NCBI RefSeq assembly: GCF_001625215.2
Contig: NC_030387.2
Location: forward strand, 11,312,501-11,376,500
Length of the DNA stretch: 64,000 nt
Direction of reading: 5' to 3'
Origin: Daucus carota subsp. sativus
Lineage: Eukaryota > Streptophyta > Magnoliopsida > Apiales > Apiaceae
The translations under genes were made by a program, and so were the position numbers. Shown here one piece after another: positions 11,481 through 23,984 of this stretch. Below the pieces are notes generated by a model that had not been told where the DNA came from, did not search any database, and saw nothing but the letters and a program-made list of their open reading frames with translations. The number at the start of each line of letters is the position of its first letter. The first letter of the stretch is position 1.

Positions 11481-11774
11481 TTTTCAAGATAAAAATTCAC
11501 ATAAGCATGCATCCAAATCATGGCATTATACACATATATACACATGCATGTAATATTTGAAAGGGGCTTAAGGTAATGAATTTACCTTTGAATTTGATGC
11601 TAAATCGAGATTTATTTGGAGCTTTTAAGTACCGATCTGAAATGACAATGATTTGGAGGCTGATTTTGAGTGATTTGGAGGCTGATTTGTGAGTGAGGGG
11701 TGGTGGATTTTAAACCGGGGGAGGGGTCGACTGCAGGAGAAGAAAGAAAATGTGGGAGGAGGAAAAGAATTGGG

Positions 11775-11958
11775 GGGGGGGGTGTTTTGAGGTGGTCGGG
11801 GCAGCCACGCGGACACCCGTGACTGGGGCGACCACGTCACAGGTCACCCAGCACGGGTCGCCCGTGTAAGTGGCGTCCCTTACTTGTTAGCAAACAAGTT
11901 TGGGTCGTCCTTGCAAGGGGCGCCCCTAACGGCTCCAAAAAAATAATTTGGGTCGCCC
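11775..11958. repeat. Right subterminal array of GGGCGACCC-type motifs
   Basis: GGGTCGCCC and close variants (GGGGCGACC, GGGTCGTCC, GGGGCGCCCC, GGCGTCCC) recur between a poly-G run at about 11771-11781 and the right TIR. They mirror the left array, and the palindromic GGGGCGCCCC core is present on both sides. Confidence 0.65.
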
Positions 11959-12058
11959 AAACACAAATTAATTGGACTGGTTAGTTTTGAAAACTCGAAA
12001 AAAAACTGGTTGTTTTTGAAAAGTGATTGAACGTACTGGTTATATATGAAAGGGAGCC
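11950..12058 (-). repeat. Right terminal inverted repeat of the mobile-domain element
   Basis: Reverse complement matches the left TIR: AAAAACAACCAGTTTTTTTC and CGAGTTTTCAAAACTAACCAG occur in the same order and spacing. Divergence is modest, with several substitutions and small indels. Confidence 0.85.
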
Positions 12059-12099
12059 TAAAAGCTGACCATTGTACTATTAATAATTTATTATACTAG

Positions 12100-12430
12100 A
12101 GCATCTCCAATGAAGTCCGTAAAAGTATCTCCAATCGAGTTGGCTACAATGGTTTGTTGAATTGGGGTTGGTTATAATGATGTGCTAAATTTGACCTATG
12201 AGATATTATGTAAATTTTGCAGAACTTATAACACATTTTGTTTCGATAGCACTTGCTATATTAATCAACTATATTTCAAATATAGCATGTTTTTATTATT
12301 TCAAACTTTTATAAATAAAATGTATTATTTTAATATGGTAATCGATGACATGGCATTTGTTGTAGTAGTGATTCAACAATATAATCATGAGCTCGGCCAA
12401 AAAATTATAAACAAAAAATGTAATTGAAAT
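12100..12430 (+). mobile_element. Harbinger-type MITE remnant (right end not seen)
   Basis: Starts GAGCATCTCCAATG at 12100, the common terminal sequence of plant PIF/Harbinger MITEs. Internal words (GTTGGCT.TAATG, TTTGACCTATGAGATATTATGTAAATTTTGC) match the element at 28611. The right TIR was not found, so the end is approximate. Confidence 0.5.
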
Positions 12431-12684
12431 ATGATAATTTCATGAAAGTATCTATACTATTTTCTATTTTTATGCGGGTACAAAGTGGGCCGTGTGGGCT
12501 TGCAGGTCGCGATGGGCTTGACTAAAATATTAAATCTGTGTTTTGGTAAGTAAAGAACCAAATAAAATAAAGGAAATAATATTTTAAGACAGAAGCAAAG
12601 CCTCATCTTGTTAAACTAGAACTGCATATGTTCAGTTGAGTTGTATAAACCCTTAAACCCAGTGGGTTTTGAGGAAGCTCCTAA

Positions 12685-15600
12685 ATGGCTTCTCTGTGTT
12701 TCACACAGTTCTATGTGCTGCCCAGGTTCTCTCTCCCCTTGTCTTTGACTCCCTAGCTTTTATTTTGCTGATTTGTTCTTGTATACTTATGTGTGTGTGT
12801 ATTTGTGTGTGTCTGCTGATATCATGCTAATTTCGTTTGAGTTGGTTTGTTGTATGAATAATAAAACCAAGAAAGTTGTGAACTTTGTTTGTTTGGGATT
12901 TTCTTAAATTATGAATTAGGTAGTTCTTGTTGTAAATTTTGTTTTTGTCTTTGAGCCAATTGAGAATTGGGCAGATGATTTATGCTTTTAGTGATAAAAG
13001 ATTTGTGTTGTTTTGATTTATGAAGGTGGCAATTGAATTTGCCTTTATTTGCCTCGATTCAGTTCGTACAACCTCAGGATATTAGATTGCGGAGTAGATG
13101 TGTACCGACAGCCTTATCTAAGAAAAATCTTTCAGAATCTTTAGTTGGTGATGGTTCTGATGGAGAAGGGGAGGTTGTAGAGAAAAAGGTGCGGAAAACT
13201 TCTAAACGGGCTCCAGCTAGAGGTCGTAGAAAAGCTAAAGTGGAAATTCCAGAGGATAGCCTTTTACCAGAGAAGGCTGATGATGTCACAGATGATAAAG
13301 CATTATTTCCCGTGTCGACTGAAAAACCTCAGAGGCGAACGCGAAAAAAAGGTGTTGTATTAGCATACACAGATAAAAGCAGGATATTTTTTTGCCGCCA
13401 GATATAATTAATGCCTATTGCTATTATGATACCTAGCTCAATTTTTTAAATGTACGTACATTATTTGCAGCTTTAGTAGCAGCTGAGTCTACCTCTGACA
13501 GCATAGTGGAGGAAAAACCTGTAAAAAAGGTAACTAGGCGGAGGACTAAAAAGAAGATCGAGGATCCAGTTGATCAAGTTAGTGAAACAGAAGTTAGCGA
13601 TAGTGAAGGGGAGGCAGTTGACACTGACGTGGAAGATGATAATGAGAAAGGACTGGAATTTGAATATGATGATGGAGAAGACGATATCAGTTTTACTTAT
13701 GGATGGCCTCCTCTTGTCTGTTGCTTCGGATCTGCTCAACACTCGTTTGTGCCCTCAGGAAGACCTGCAAACAGGCTTCTTGACTATGAAATGCATGAAA
13801 GAATGAAGGATGCCTTATGGGCCCCTGAAAAGTACATTAGGGCTCCAGGGAGTTGTTCAAGCAATGTTGCATTGGCTCTGGCCAATTTAGGTGGTAAAGT
13901 TGCCTTCATGGGAAAAATTGGGGACGATGATTATGGTCAAGCATTGTTATTGCATCTAAATGAAAGCAGAGTTCAGACACGATCAGTTCGAATTGATAGT
14001 AAAAGAGTTACTGCAATTTCACAAATGAAGATAGGCAAGAGAGGTGGCTTGAGAATGACTTGTGTCAAACCATGTGCAGAGGATTCATTGTTGAAGTCTG
14101 AGATCAACATAGATGTGTTGAAGGAGGTATGGATGATTTTTGCAATATCAGTATCCCAGTATTCTCTTTTGGTTGATATATTCTGATTATTTACTAAACT
14201 TGGAGCTAAACTTATGGACTGCCACTTTATTTCATACAAGTTTGGAATCAAATTGTTATGCGTGACTCTGAATAACAGACTGAACAGAAAAGTGCACAAC
14301 TCTTCCACATTTTTTTTGTTAACCTGAAGTGTTTATAATACTCGGTAAATTGGTGGTTAAAGATTTGAAAATTCTTCAACATGAATCACATGGTTTTGGC
14401 TTGTTAAATTAGATACCTGATGTAGACACCTTTCCTTTTCAAGGTGCTAGATTGCTTGGAAGTAGATGTTTGAGTATCCTTTTACAAGCAAATTATCCGC
14501 TCTTTGGTGACTTGTCACAAATAATTTTCGGGCAATCATATTTTTTTCAGACTTGAATAAGCACTTTTAGCCATCTCTTTTTCTTCTTTTCGGGTGCGTT
14601 TTGTGGCATTTTCCTCTCTGTATCTGTTTTGGGTCAAATCTACCAATGATATATGTAATTTAAGTAAGCCTCACAGCCTAAAGGTTGAATGCTTTCTTAA
14701 TATTATAATATCTCTAATACTGTGCAAAATAATCAATAACTTGTTTTTGACAAGACTCAGGCACTCAACTGTATTTCTTGTCATTAAATTGATTGTGTAG
14801 TTCTGCCATTGACCTGTGAAGAAAAGATAATTTCAGCGATACTTTCAAAATGAATCCCTGGCTGTTTGCTTTGAATCTAATTTTACGAGCTGTCTAGCTT
14901 ACTTTAGATTAAGCCATCTAGTTTTATCTTATCCCTTTGACCTCTGTTGCAGGCAAAGATGTTTTACTTCAACACATTCTCACTGCTTGATAAAAAGATG
15001 AGATCCACTGCATTACAAGCCATCAAGATCTCAAAGAAGTTAGGAAGTCTGATTTTCTATGATGTAAACCTTCCATTACCATTATGGCAATCTGGGGAAG
15101 AGACCAAAATGTTCATACAACAAGCATGGGATCTTGCAGATGTTATTGAGGTTACCACACAAGAGCTTGAATTTCTTTGTGGAATTGAGCCCTTTGAAAA
15201 TTTTGATACCAAAAATAATGACAAATCAAAGTTCCCTCATTATGCACCAGAAGTTTTAGCTCCACTTTGGCATGAAAATCTAAAACTTCTGTTTGTAACA
15301 AATGGGACGTCAAAGATTCATTACTACACCAAGGAACACGATGGAGCTGTCCTTGGGATGGAGGATGCACCTGTTACTCCTTTCAGTTGTGACATGTCTG
15401 CAGCAGGGGATGGCATTGTTGCAGGTAAATTCATCTACTACTATGTAGGACTAGTATACACTTCTCCGAGTGTAAACACAATCGGGCAAGTTGGGTCTTC
15501 ATAGTTAATAGTATAATGGTAAGTAAATTGACACATGGAGAGAATTATTTAATGTTAAGCTTATATATCTGACAAAATAAGTTTATTTATTAATTATATG

Positions 15601-17916
15601 GATTTTTAATTAAGTACTAATTATTCTAAATGAGCAATTTAAATCCACAATTAACTACAAAAGAAATATTCTAGAAATTAAATAGTGGCTAGTAGAATTC
15701 ATCAATTGCATATCACTAATATATAATTTTTTTAATTCATGAAGCCATAAATTTTCAAAAAACAATTGTTCTTGGTTCTAAAAGATCCCATGAGATAATT
15801 TTATTGGTCAACAATTAACAGAAGTCACCACTTTTATTAATTACGATTTAATTGTTGGTTATGTAGCAGGAAGCATTCTTAATTCTTGTAATTCTCTTAA
15901 TCATCCCCCGATTACATATCTGAATTGTGTCTATTTTATCTTCTGTTAGGGTTAAAACTATTTTAAATATTTGAATAATTTAACTAGAGTGTAGCTACCT
16001 CCTCCGATTGTACAGACGATAAAGTACTCCATGTTAAATCAGTGGAGTAAGAAAATTTACAAAACCAAGATGAACAATTTATTGTAACCTAATTTCTGGA
16101 TTTAAGAAATTAGTTACTCCAGAGAGTTTAGAGTAATTATAATTTTATATAGAGTAAGGAGTGGAATTTAAAGAAATTAAATTCCCTTGAAGGCCAACTG
16201 AATCTTTTTAAGCCTTAGACCTTAGTGTATCTCTTAATGCATTCTTCTCAAAACCTATGCCCTACAAAGAATTGTAGGTTTTTTATAAGTACAATAGCAT
16301 CTTATAGTTCTGTTCTGCTATTTTACTCCGACTCTTCTATTTAGGTTACCGTACCCGTGTCGAACACTCGGACACAGCACCTATTTTGTATCGGATCCTT
16401 TGACTAGAATGTGCCCACTTTGATCAATTTAAAAATCAAATATGAGTCAAACTTACAATTCAAAAGAAATATGTACGAAAAAAGAAAGAAGCAAGGATGA
16501 GATTAAAGTACAGAAGACTCCTAATATGCAAAATCCCCTACAAAACCATGTCTGATTTGAGTTTTATTGTTACTAAGATGTCTAACTTACCATACTTGTT
16601 TATTAGTATACTACGATTTGTCCTCGTACCTGTGTTCAAAAATTGGACAGTGTCCCTGTGTCCCCGATTTTCAAAGTTCCCAAGTCCGACACTCAGATAT
16701 GTGTCGTGTCCGACACTCCGTACCCGAGTCCGAGTAACAAAGCTGTTCTGTACTTCTGTTTGCTCATATTTCCATTCTTTTTGTCTCATCTTATTAGCTT
16801 CAATTCCTATCTTAGGTTCAATACTATAATTTTTCATATTTTTGCTGAAAATGAGTCTTCTAGTGTTATTATAAGCTGCTAAATGTTGGCTTAACTCATA
16901 ATATATATTTTACCAAGGAACCAAGATTTAGGATGATACGAAAAACTGTAGGTAGATCAGTTTCTGTCAATTTTCACCTAACCTACTTGATAGAAGATCA
17001 TTCGTGAGACATGTGTGAGATTTTAGCGGTGCATGTGCTCAAAAGATGCAAACACATTTAAAAGTATCTTTCACATAATGCATCATGTATATGTCTGAGC
17101 TCTCATCATCTTACTTCTTTTTCTGTATGTGTTTCATTTAACTTGTTTAGCTTGTGCACTTGTATCTAGTCCATAACTTTAGTTTGTACTTTCGCTTTTT
17201 TGAAATTTCTTGCATTCTGTCTTGAGTGTGCGCTCCTGCCACTCAGGTGCTCACATTTATCTAGCCCGTAACTTTATAGGATGTTAGTTTGTACTTTCAC
17301 TTTCTTGAAATTTCTTGCCTTCTGTCTTGTGTGTGCGCGCTGTTGCCACTCGGGTGCTCACACAATGTCACTCGGAGGGCCCTTAAATATGAAATGTAGT
17401 ATGACACATACATACCATATTTACATGAATGGAATCAAAACGGATGGCAAAGTAGATATTAATAAAGTAGTTCAGCTTTTGCTACCTATATCGATATTTG
17501 TAAGCATTTGCACTCGTACGTTGAAGTCATGTATGACCTTAAGTAAGCACTACTGTATCTATATCAATTGATGGTCACATACTGAATTACACATATTTTC
17601 ATAAGCAAGCTGATTTTTTCAAGCAGAAAAAAAAAGGCTACCAAAATAGTGCTGACTCCTACTTCTTGATTTTTGTACAGCTCTGATGAGAAAGCTGACA
17701 ATTCAACCAAATCTCATCACTGATAAAGGTTATTTGGAGCACGCCATCAAGTATGCCATTAATTGTGGAGTAACAGACCAATGGCTTCAGGCACGAATCC
17801 GTGGCTTCCCTCCTAAAGAAGAGATGGAAGGTGACATTGTTCCAGATACCAATGGCATAATGTCTATAACAGAAAAACAATATCGGACATTAGTGCCTGT
17901 TAGTTCTACAATTTGA
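12685..17916 (+). CDS. FLN2: Fructokinase-like 2, chloroplastic (pfkB family)
   Basis: Five exons: 12685-12725, 13026-13351, 13471-14126, 14953-15424 and 17681-17916, all GT-AG with matching phases, 576 residues. The N-terminus MASLCFTQFYVLPR matches FLN2-type transit peptides. A Lys/Arg-rich and acidic linker (KKVRKTSKRAPARGRRKAK; VDTDVEDDNEKGLEFEYDD) precedes the pfkB fold, which begins TYGWPPLVCCFGSAQH and shows SGRPANRLLDYE, LGGKVAFMGKIGDDDYGQ, DVNLPLPLW, FVTNGTSKIHYYTKEH and the C-terminal SAAGDGIVA motif. FLN1 and FLN2 are plastid-nucleoid partners of the plastid-encoded RNA polymerase and of thioredoxin z, and appear to lack sugar kinase activity. The C-terminus ends soon after ITEKQYRT and seems shorter than remembered relatives. 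Intron 4 is 2.26 kb. Confidence 0.93.
17163..17362 (+). repeat. Tandem duplication inside FLN2 intron 4
   Basis: A unit of about 95-105 bases occurs twice: TAGTTTGTACTTTC, TTGAAATTTCTTGC, TTCTGTCTTG and GCCACTC.GGTGCTCACA appear in the same order at 17178-17253 and 17285-17362. Otherwise this intron shows only AT-rich sequence and a GTGTC-rich patch (16340-16390 and 16680-16735) with GTGTCGGACAC-like words in opposite orientations. Confidence 0.6.
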
Positions 17917-18303
17917 TGCACTGGCATTGTTAGTTGAATGTAAGGCTTCAGCACTGTGTAGAGTAATCGGGTAGTAGAATTGAGTGTTTTATCTTTTTCA
18001 TCGTCCCATTGCATAGGGATGATCATATATGTTTAGCGCAATACCAAGCTAAAAATGGATGGAATCCACTGTTGTAGAATGAATTAAAAAAATTCACGAT
18101 TTTAATACAGAAGAGGAATGTTTCTTTTTGTAATCATGGCTTTCAACCACAACTCCCATAAATTTTGTTCTGATACCTCAAGAGGCAGCATGGCAGTGTC
18201 AATTCAGTATGGCTTTAACTTGTCCGAACGCATCGCATTACAACAGCATAACCGAAAACTTCGACTTTGATTGATAATTAAGTAACTCATATATTGGATA
18301 TAT
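17917..18303. other. FLN2 3' flank
   Basis: Presumed 3' UTR and downstream flank up to the hAT target duplication at 18296. No ORF seen. Confidence 0.5.
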
Positions 18304-18531
18304 ACAAGGTTGTAAAAATCGAAAATCGGATTGACTCGGTTTTGTTCTGAAAAAAATGAGTATCCAGAAATCGGAGAGTACTCGGAAAACGAGTACTCAG
18401 ACAGCTATTCGGATATTAATATTTTTTTTATGTTCTAAATTCATTTTCAATCAAATTTTAGTATACAAATTACAAAAGTTTAAACTTGAAACTTTAAGTA
18501 TAAAAGTTTTTGTTATTAATATATATATGAA

Positions 18532-21500
18532 GGCCTAAATTCCATGGAGGGACATCTTATATGGAGTTTCATAGTACACCCTATATTTAATCTTAATCGT
18601 TCGTTTTTATCTGATCTAACGGTTGTGAAATTCTGAAAAAAAAAGATCTTGATGCTTATTGTTCCTTACGGTGTTTCTCTCTACTCTCTCTCTACGGGCG
18701 CTCTCTCTCCTCTGCTCTCCCCCCTCGCTCGCTCGCTCCCTCTCTCTCCCCGATCTACTCTCCCTCCTCTCCATCCCTCTATCTACACTCTTTGTGGCGC
18801 ACACAATGAAATCCGGGAACCTTTCTTGAATGAACTCAAACTATCAAATCAACTCCCGATGTTCGATGTTCGATGTCCATCAGGTTATGTTAATTCTGAC
18901 TACTTTTATCCGTTTTAATTAATTGTCAAATTTGTTTCATTTGTAAGAGTTTGTGATTCTACGGTCATAACTGATTTCAATTATGATTTCGATTCTATTA
19001 TTGAACATTAAATTTGATTTGTTAATTTACTACCTGATTTTGTTAATACTTGCTAATTTGTTTTTATTCTATTGTAGAACCATGTTATATATGATATTCC
19101 TTGGTTATTTTGTTCTTCATTAATTTTAGTTCTACTATGGAATTACATATTTGATACAATCACATATCCTTAAGGTGTAATATATGTTATTTGTTATCTT
19201 TACTTTATGACTCTAATATAGAATCAAAATATGCATATTCTCGAATTTCTAATGTATCAAATATTTTTTCTGTTATGGCATTTTATTTTGTCACGTATAC
19301 TATGATTCATTCAACTAAACTTAATATATGGTGGAAGTAGCATAAGACTTTACGACAAGAACTGAATCTAAGCAGAAATTTGTTTAATTGAGAGGATTTT
19401 GAATTTTTTCTTGAATTAGTTTGATTGTATGAATGGGTGAAAATAAGGTGATGACGTGTGAGATTCTTTTTTATTTTATGTTTTATGATATTTCAATATT
19501 TGATGGAATTTTACGATAAAGTGATAATATTGTGATTTTAATTCTAAATTAGAATTAACATTAGGCTTAACACTAAGAATCAAATTTAAAATGTAAAAGT
19601 AGGTTCTTTATATTTTGTTATTTATGTTGTTGATTTAAGGTCAGATTTGATTTTAATTAAAGATATAAAAAAATGTGATTAGGACTTTCTATTATATGAT
19701 GTTTAGTATTGAATTTGTTTTTTTGTAGATCATTACATTTTGAGGCTACTGTTAATAGAGGATGATTGACTTCATTCAAAAGTGATAGAAAGATGCAAGA
19801 AAAAGAGCAAAATTATAATTGGTTGAATATTTTCTATGATTTGTCTGACTCGTAAGTTGCACTAAATCAATGGTGACTCTGTTTGTAATGTCTCCTGCCT
19901 TGGACAGGGTTAGTCGATATAATCTTAGAGATGACACCTGGAAGTTATGAGGTCGATTGGATGCAACAATTTTTCTAGCATTATCAGCTGTAATTGATGA
20001 GTATGGATGCATGTGGGCTTTTCTCTCAAAAGCTACGAAATGAGTTATGTTAGCCTTAGGAACTGATATAATGCCTAGTTGAGTTTTAATTTGCTAAGAT
20101 TTCCAGTTTGTGAGTAGAGTGTTTTTGGAGTGTCTAATGGTTTTTTTTATTCCATTTGATGTACATGTAATTTAAATGCTGCTACCAACAAACTAGTTGA
20201 ATAGGTTTTGTACATGAGTAACGGAAGGATAGATCACTGCCTCGTTTATTAGTAGGTGTATGGATTTTTTTTTAATATTTACCATTTCTTGTTTTAGGGG
20301 AGAGTGGTTTTGGTTGAAAATTGTGTGCATGTTTACTTCTATTGTGGTTGAGGATTTATATTGGAGAACCAATGTGCATCATATTTATCGTTTTGCTTTC
20401 ATCAGCTGGATATGTATTGGAATACTATCATCGAAGTGTCGTTTTTATTTTTAGTCCATGCATGTCTTGTTTTGTATATTCATTTCACGTTTTTTTCTGA
20501 AAGTTGGATGAAAATGATGAACATTGCTTATATGTTTTTGTCATAGAGAAATGATTAAATTAAAGAATATTATACATAAATTAGTATGCATTTGATTCAA
20601 CATGCGGGGTCTGTAAGTAAAACGAGGGGAGCAAATGCTTAAATGTGTCTTGTTTCAACTTCTTTATTGAGTGGTGTAAAGTGGATAAAGTCTAACAAGT
20701 GTACAAAAATAAAAATGAAGTTGCCATAATAGCAACAAGAAAAATGAACAAGGAATCGTCTCAATATAGCACGAATATAAACTCAAAATGGCTAGGTAAA
20801 TATGAGCAGTACGGGCAAAACAAGTCAATACGTCAAGGAACAACATTAAATCATGTTGCATATATCTTGATTTGGTTATTCCTCTTCTTTTATTCTTTTT
20901 TTTTTTTATGTTTTGAGACCTTCAATTTCCTGCCACTATTGTTTTTAACTGGATACAAGCCCACAAATGGAACAGATTTAGTACATGATATATGTTGAAG
21001 CAAATTTTTTAAGGTTAATCGAAGTCGTGAAGTAACATTTCAGATAAGGTCATAAGAACGTGTTTAAACCTGAAGTATGATTCTAACATAGAATAGTCAT
21101 ACGTGATGAAATAAAATTTAACCTAGAAGTCAAATCTGACTACAGGCACAAATATTATTCGATAAAAAAAGTCAATAATTCACATCCAGATTTTAATTAT
21201 ATGAGTTATTCTAGTACGGAACCTTAAGTCTACACAAAATTATAATGATTCAACTATGAAGATTTAATTGTATGGTTCATTTCAAACTCATTATAAGAAC
21301 ACAAAATCATCCCATATATATAATTTTTGCTTTTTAATTATGACGAAAATCTTATTCCAATACTGAACATTAAATGATTCTAATACATAGCATAAAATGA
21401 TTTTACAAAACATAAAAATGATTATATTAAGAACACAAAGGTTATTTCAATATAGAACACAAAATGATTCTAATATAGAACATAAATCATGTCAATAAAT

Positions 21501-23935
21501 CATATCCATCTGCAACCTTTCCTGCTCCCATCTCATTCTCAACTTTCACTTTGTATGCTCTTAAGAACTCTCATTCCAGTTAGCAAAGGCAACATTCGAG
21601 TATATTCGTCATGCTATCAACATTGTTATTTAGTTTATGATCTTTCAAACTCTTGGGAGGCATCTACACTTCCGAATATGCACATGTTAGCTTGGTAAAT
21701 AACATGAATATACTATTTATAGGCCTCATGAGTCAATCATAACCACAAATTTTGTCTCATATCATCAATAGGCAAGATTACAGACATTAACTTTGAATTG
21801 TGTCTCAATATCCCCAACAGGCAAGATCATAGACATGAACTTTAAAGACGTAATAGACAAATTACCATGAAAAATGGTTTGTACAATGGGTAGACTATCG
21901 GAATCAACAATAACAATGTTGCACTTAGGAGGCTTTCCAGTTTGCATTCATGTGACATTAATGCCTCCCCTACTTCCGCAGATTCCTGCAAGTGATCTTC
22001 AGATAAATGAGCTGAATCAATTAAAGAACAAGCAAAACAAACATACCCCTGATTTTCAAGCTTGGACCATAGATGGACTGCCTTCCAAGATGACAATTTT
22101 CTTCTGCGCCTATAATGGCTGCAGCCTCTGCTCCACACACACAATACACCATCAGAACAAGTTCTAAAAAGTGCATAATTTTAAACTGATTTAGAGTTCT
22201 GCATCACATTACTTAAATCTTTTATATTCTCTTTTCCAAGAATACTGGTAGGAAAATAGATAGCAAGATCTACTATTGGTGCAACATGACCACACAACAT
22301 CGCAATTGTTCTTACGCCCTAACATTGAAGACATTCATTGAAGTGTTTTTCTCTACTTTAAAAAGAGAGATATATCAATTAAGTGTTTTCATTTAGAAAA
22401 ATGTGAAGACTAATGTTCCAATCTTTGGAATCAATCCCTTAAATATTAGCAAACCAAACTTATCATAGTTGCTATACATTTTAAACACATAAGTATGTTT
22501 TTTGTGACCTCTCTTACTTATTTGTAGTTAGTCACTGCTTACTAGGGGATCTCAGGATCTGCATATATATATATAATAGCACATCCTAGTTTTCGCAATA
22601 GGAATGTGGTTCATATAATTACTGCATTATGAAAAAAGTATTACTAATTTTCTCATTAGTACAAATCATTGACTACAATAAACTATCATTCTAGTCATTT
22701 CTCATGAGATTTCCCCTACACTATCAACTCTAGTCTCCGCAATCTGCTTATTAATTAGTGAAAAGATTTAAGAATGTAGTCTATAGTAGAATTAGTGGGA
22801 CCAAATATCTACTATAAAGTGGCATTAAGAATTAAGAATGAATTCTATAATAGAATTAGTGGGATCAAGTATCTACTATAAAATATAATAAACATGTACT
22901 CTATATTAGAATATATTTAATACATTTACAATACACAAGTAATTTGCTCTCTAGTTTAAGTAAAAAGTGTTATATTATATAACACAAACATAAAACAATC
23001 ACATTACACATGTAATATGCTCTCTGGTATAAACAATGATTTATTCTAATGAAGAATAAATTTGATAAACTAGTAATATATTCTACTGCAAAAGTGAAAA
23101 TACTCTACTGTATAAACTATGAATTTTTCTACCGTAGAACAAATGTGATAAACTAGTAATATATTCTATTGTAGAACAAAAAGTATTCTATTGTATAAAT
23201 AATGGATGTATTCTACTACTGAACAACGAAGATAAAATACAAGCTTCCAAAATAGATTCAAGTAATAAATGTCTAAATAAACAAATAAATTTATTATATA
23301 TTCTACAACGGCATATATTCTACAATATAATAAGTCATGATTCCAATATACAATCAAAATCAAATTAAAATTAAAAGAAATACATGATACGCAAAAAATC
23401 AGATATATTTTATTAGAGAACACAAAAAATAAAAACAAAATATACGATATAGGATTCCTTTTCATACTTTTTCTCCTTAGCATCTTGCAATGATGATTTC
23501 CCTCGACCTGAAACAAATGAAAATAAGGTATTATCTCATAAACATCTTTAATAAAACATGAATCTAAATACTCTATATCAGAGCCCTAACTTTGTCAAAC
23601 GGAAATTACATAGATTACCTTCTCATACCTTCGTTTTTGATCTTTAAAACTTCGATTTGATCTTGCAACAAGTTTATTTTTGATCTTCAAAGATTCGATT
23701 TGCTCTTGCAGGAAGTTTAGATGAGGTTGTTTCTTCGCTTGTATATTTCAGAAGCTCCATGTGTATTTGTGTGTATCACTGTGTATTCTCAACAGAGGTA
23801 GAGTTATAATTGTGTTTTAAACGTTTACAAAATATCTTTTAATCTTGACCGTGTATTTTTTTTAATAAAATCAATGGTTCAGATTGGAGTGTGCTATGGA
23901 ACTCCATATAAGGAGCCCTCCCTAGAGTGCCACCC
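18532..23935 (-). mobile_element. 5.4-kb Mutator-like element, same family as 59023-64000
   Basis: Flanked by a perfect 10-bp duplication TATATATGAA (18522-18531 and 23936-23945). The inverted ends share CTTATATGGAGTTTCATAG and CTATGGAACTCCATATAAG next to GGAGGG/CCCTCC. Inward of the right end, the reverse complement repeats words of the 59023 element (GAGCAAATCGAA, GTAGAATATATTACTAGTTTAT, TAGAATAAATTCATTGTTTAT), so this copy is inverted relative to that one. It shows no clear ULP1 or transposase frame. Short minus-strand segments (20012-19776 and 22144-21765) look protein-like but were not recognised. A CT-rich patch lies at 18668-18780. Confidence 0.75.
18642..18800. repeat. CT-rich low-complexity tract
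   Basis: Runs of CTCTCTCTC and CTCGCTCGCTCGCTC just inside the end of the Mutator-like element. No coding signal. Confidence 0.6.
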
Positions 23936-23984
23936 TATATATGAATATGTTATATATTAATAATCTATCTAATATTATCAATAA

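Larger units (their letters stand above)
4706..12058. mobile_element. 7.35-kb TIR element carrying plant mobile domain and GRF zinc-finger genes (Mutator-like)
   Basis: Both ends carry the same sequence in inverted orientation: GGCTCCCTTTCAT at 4706 and ATGAAAGGGAGCC ending at 12058. The similarity extends about 107 bases inward to a GGGCGACCC motif. The flanks are TAAAAGCTG (4697-4705) and TAAAAAGCTG (12059-12068), a 9-10 bp target duplication with one base changed or gained. Long TIRs plus 9-10 bp duplication are typical of Mutator-like elements. Inside are five gene remnants: 5281-5676 (+), 5823-6338 (-), two GRF-type zinc-finger ORFs (+) and a plant mobile domain gene (-). No DDE transposase was found, so movement would need help in trans, or the class is not standard. 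Confidence 0.8.

Noticed and set aside
16497..16882. Overlapping open frames in FLN2 intron 4
   Set aside because: Short, on both strands, no recognisable motif, and inside an intron with good splice sites.
20699..20998. 99-codon plus-strand frame
   Set aside because: AT-rich with a poly-Phe stretch from a T run, no motif, inside the Mutator-like element.
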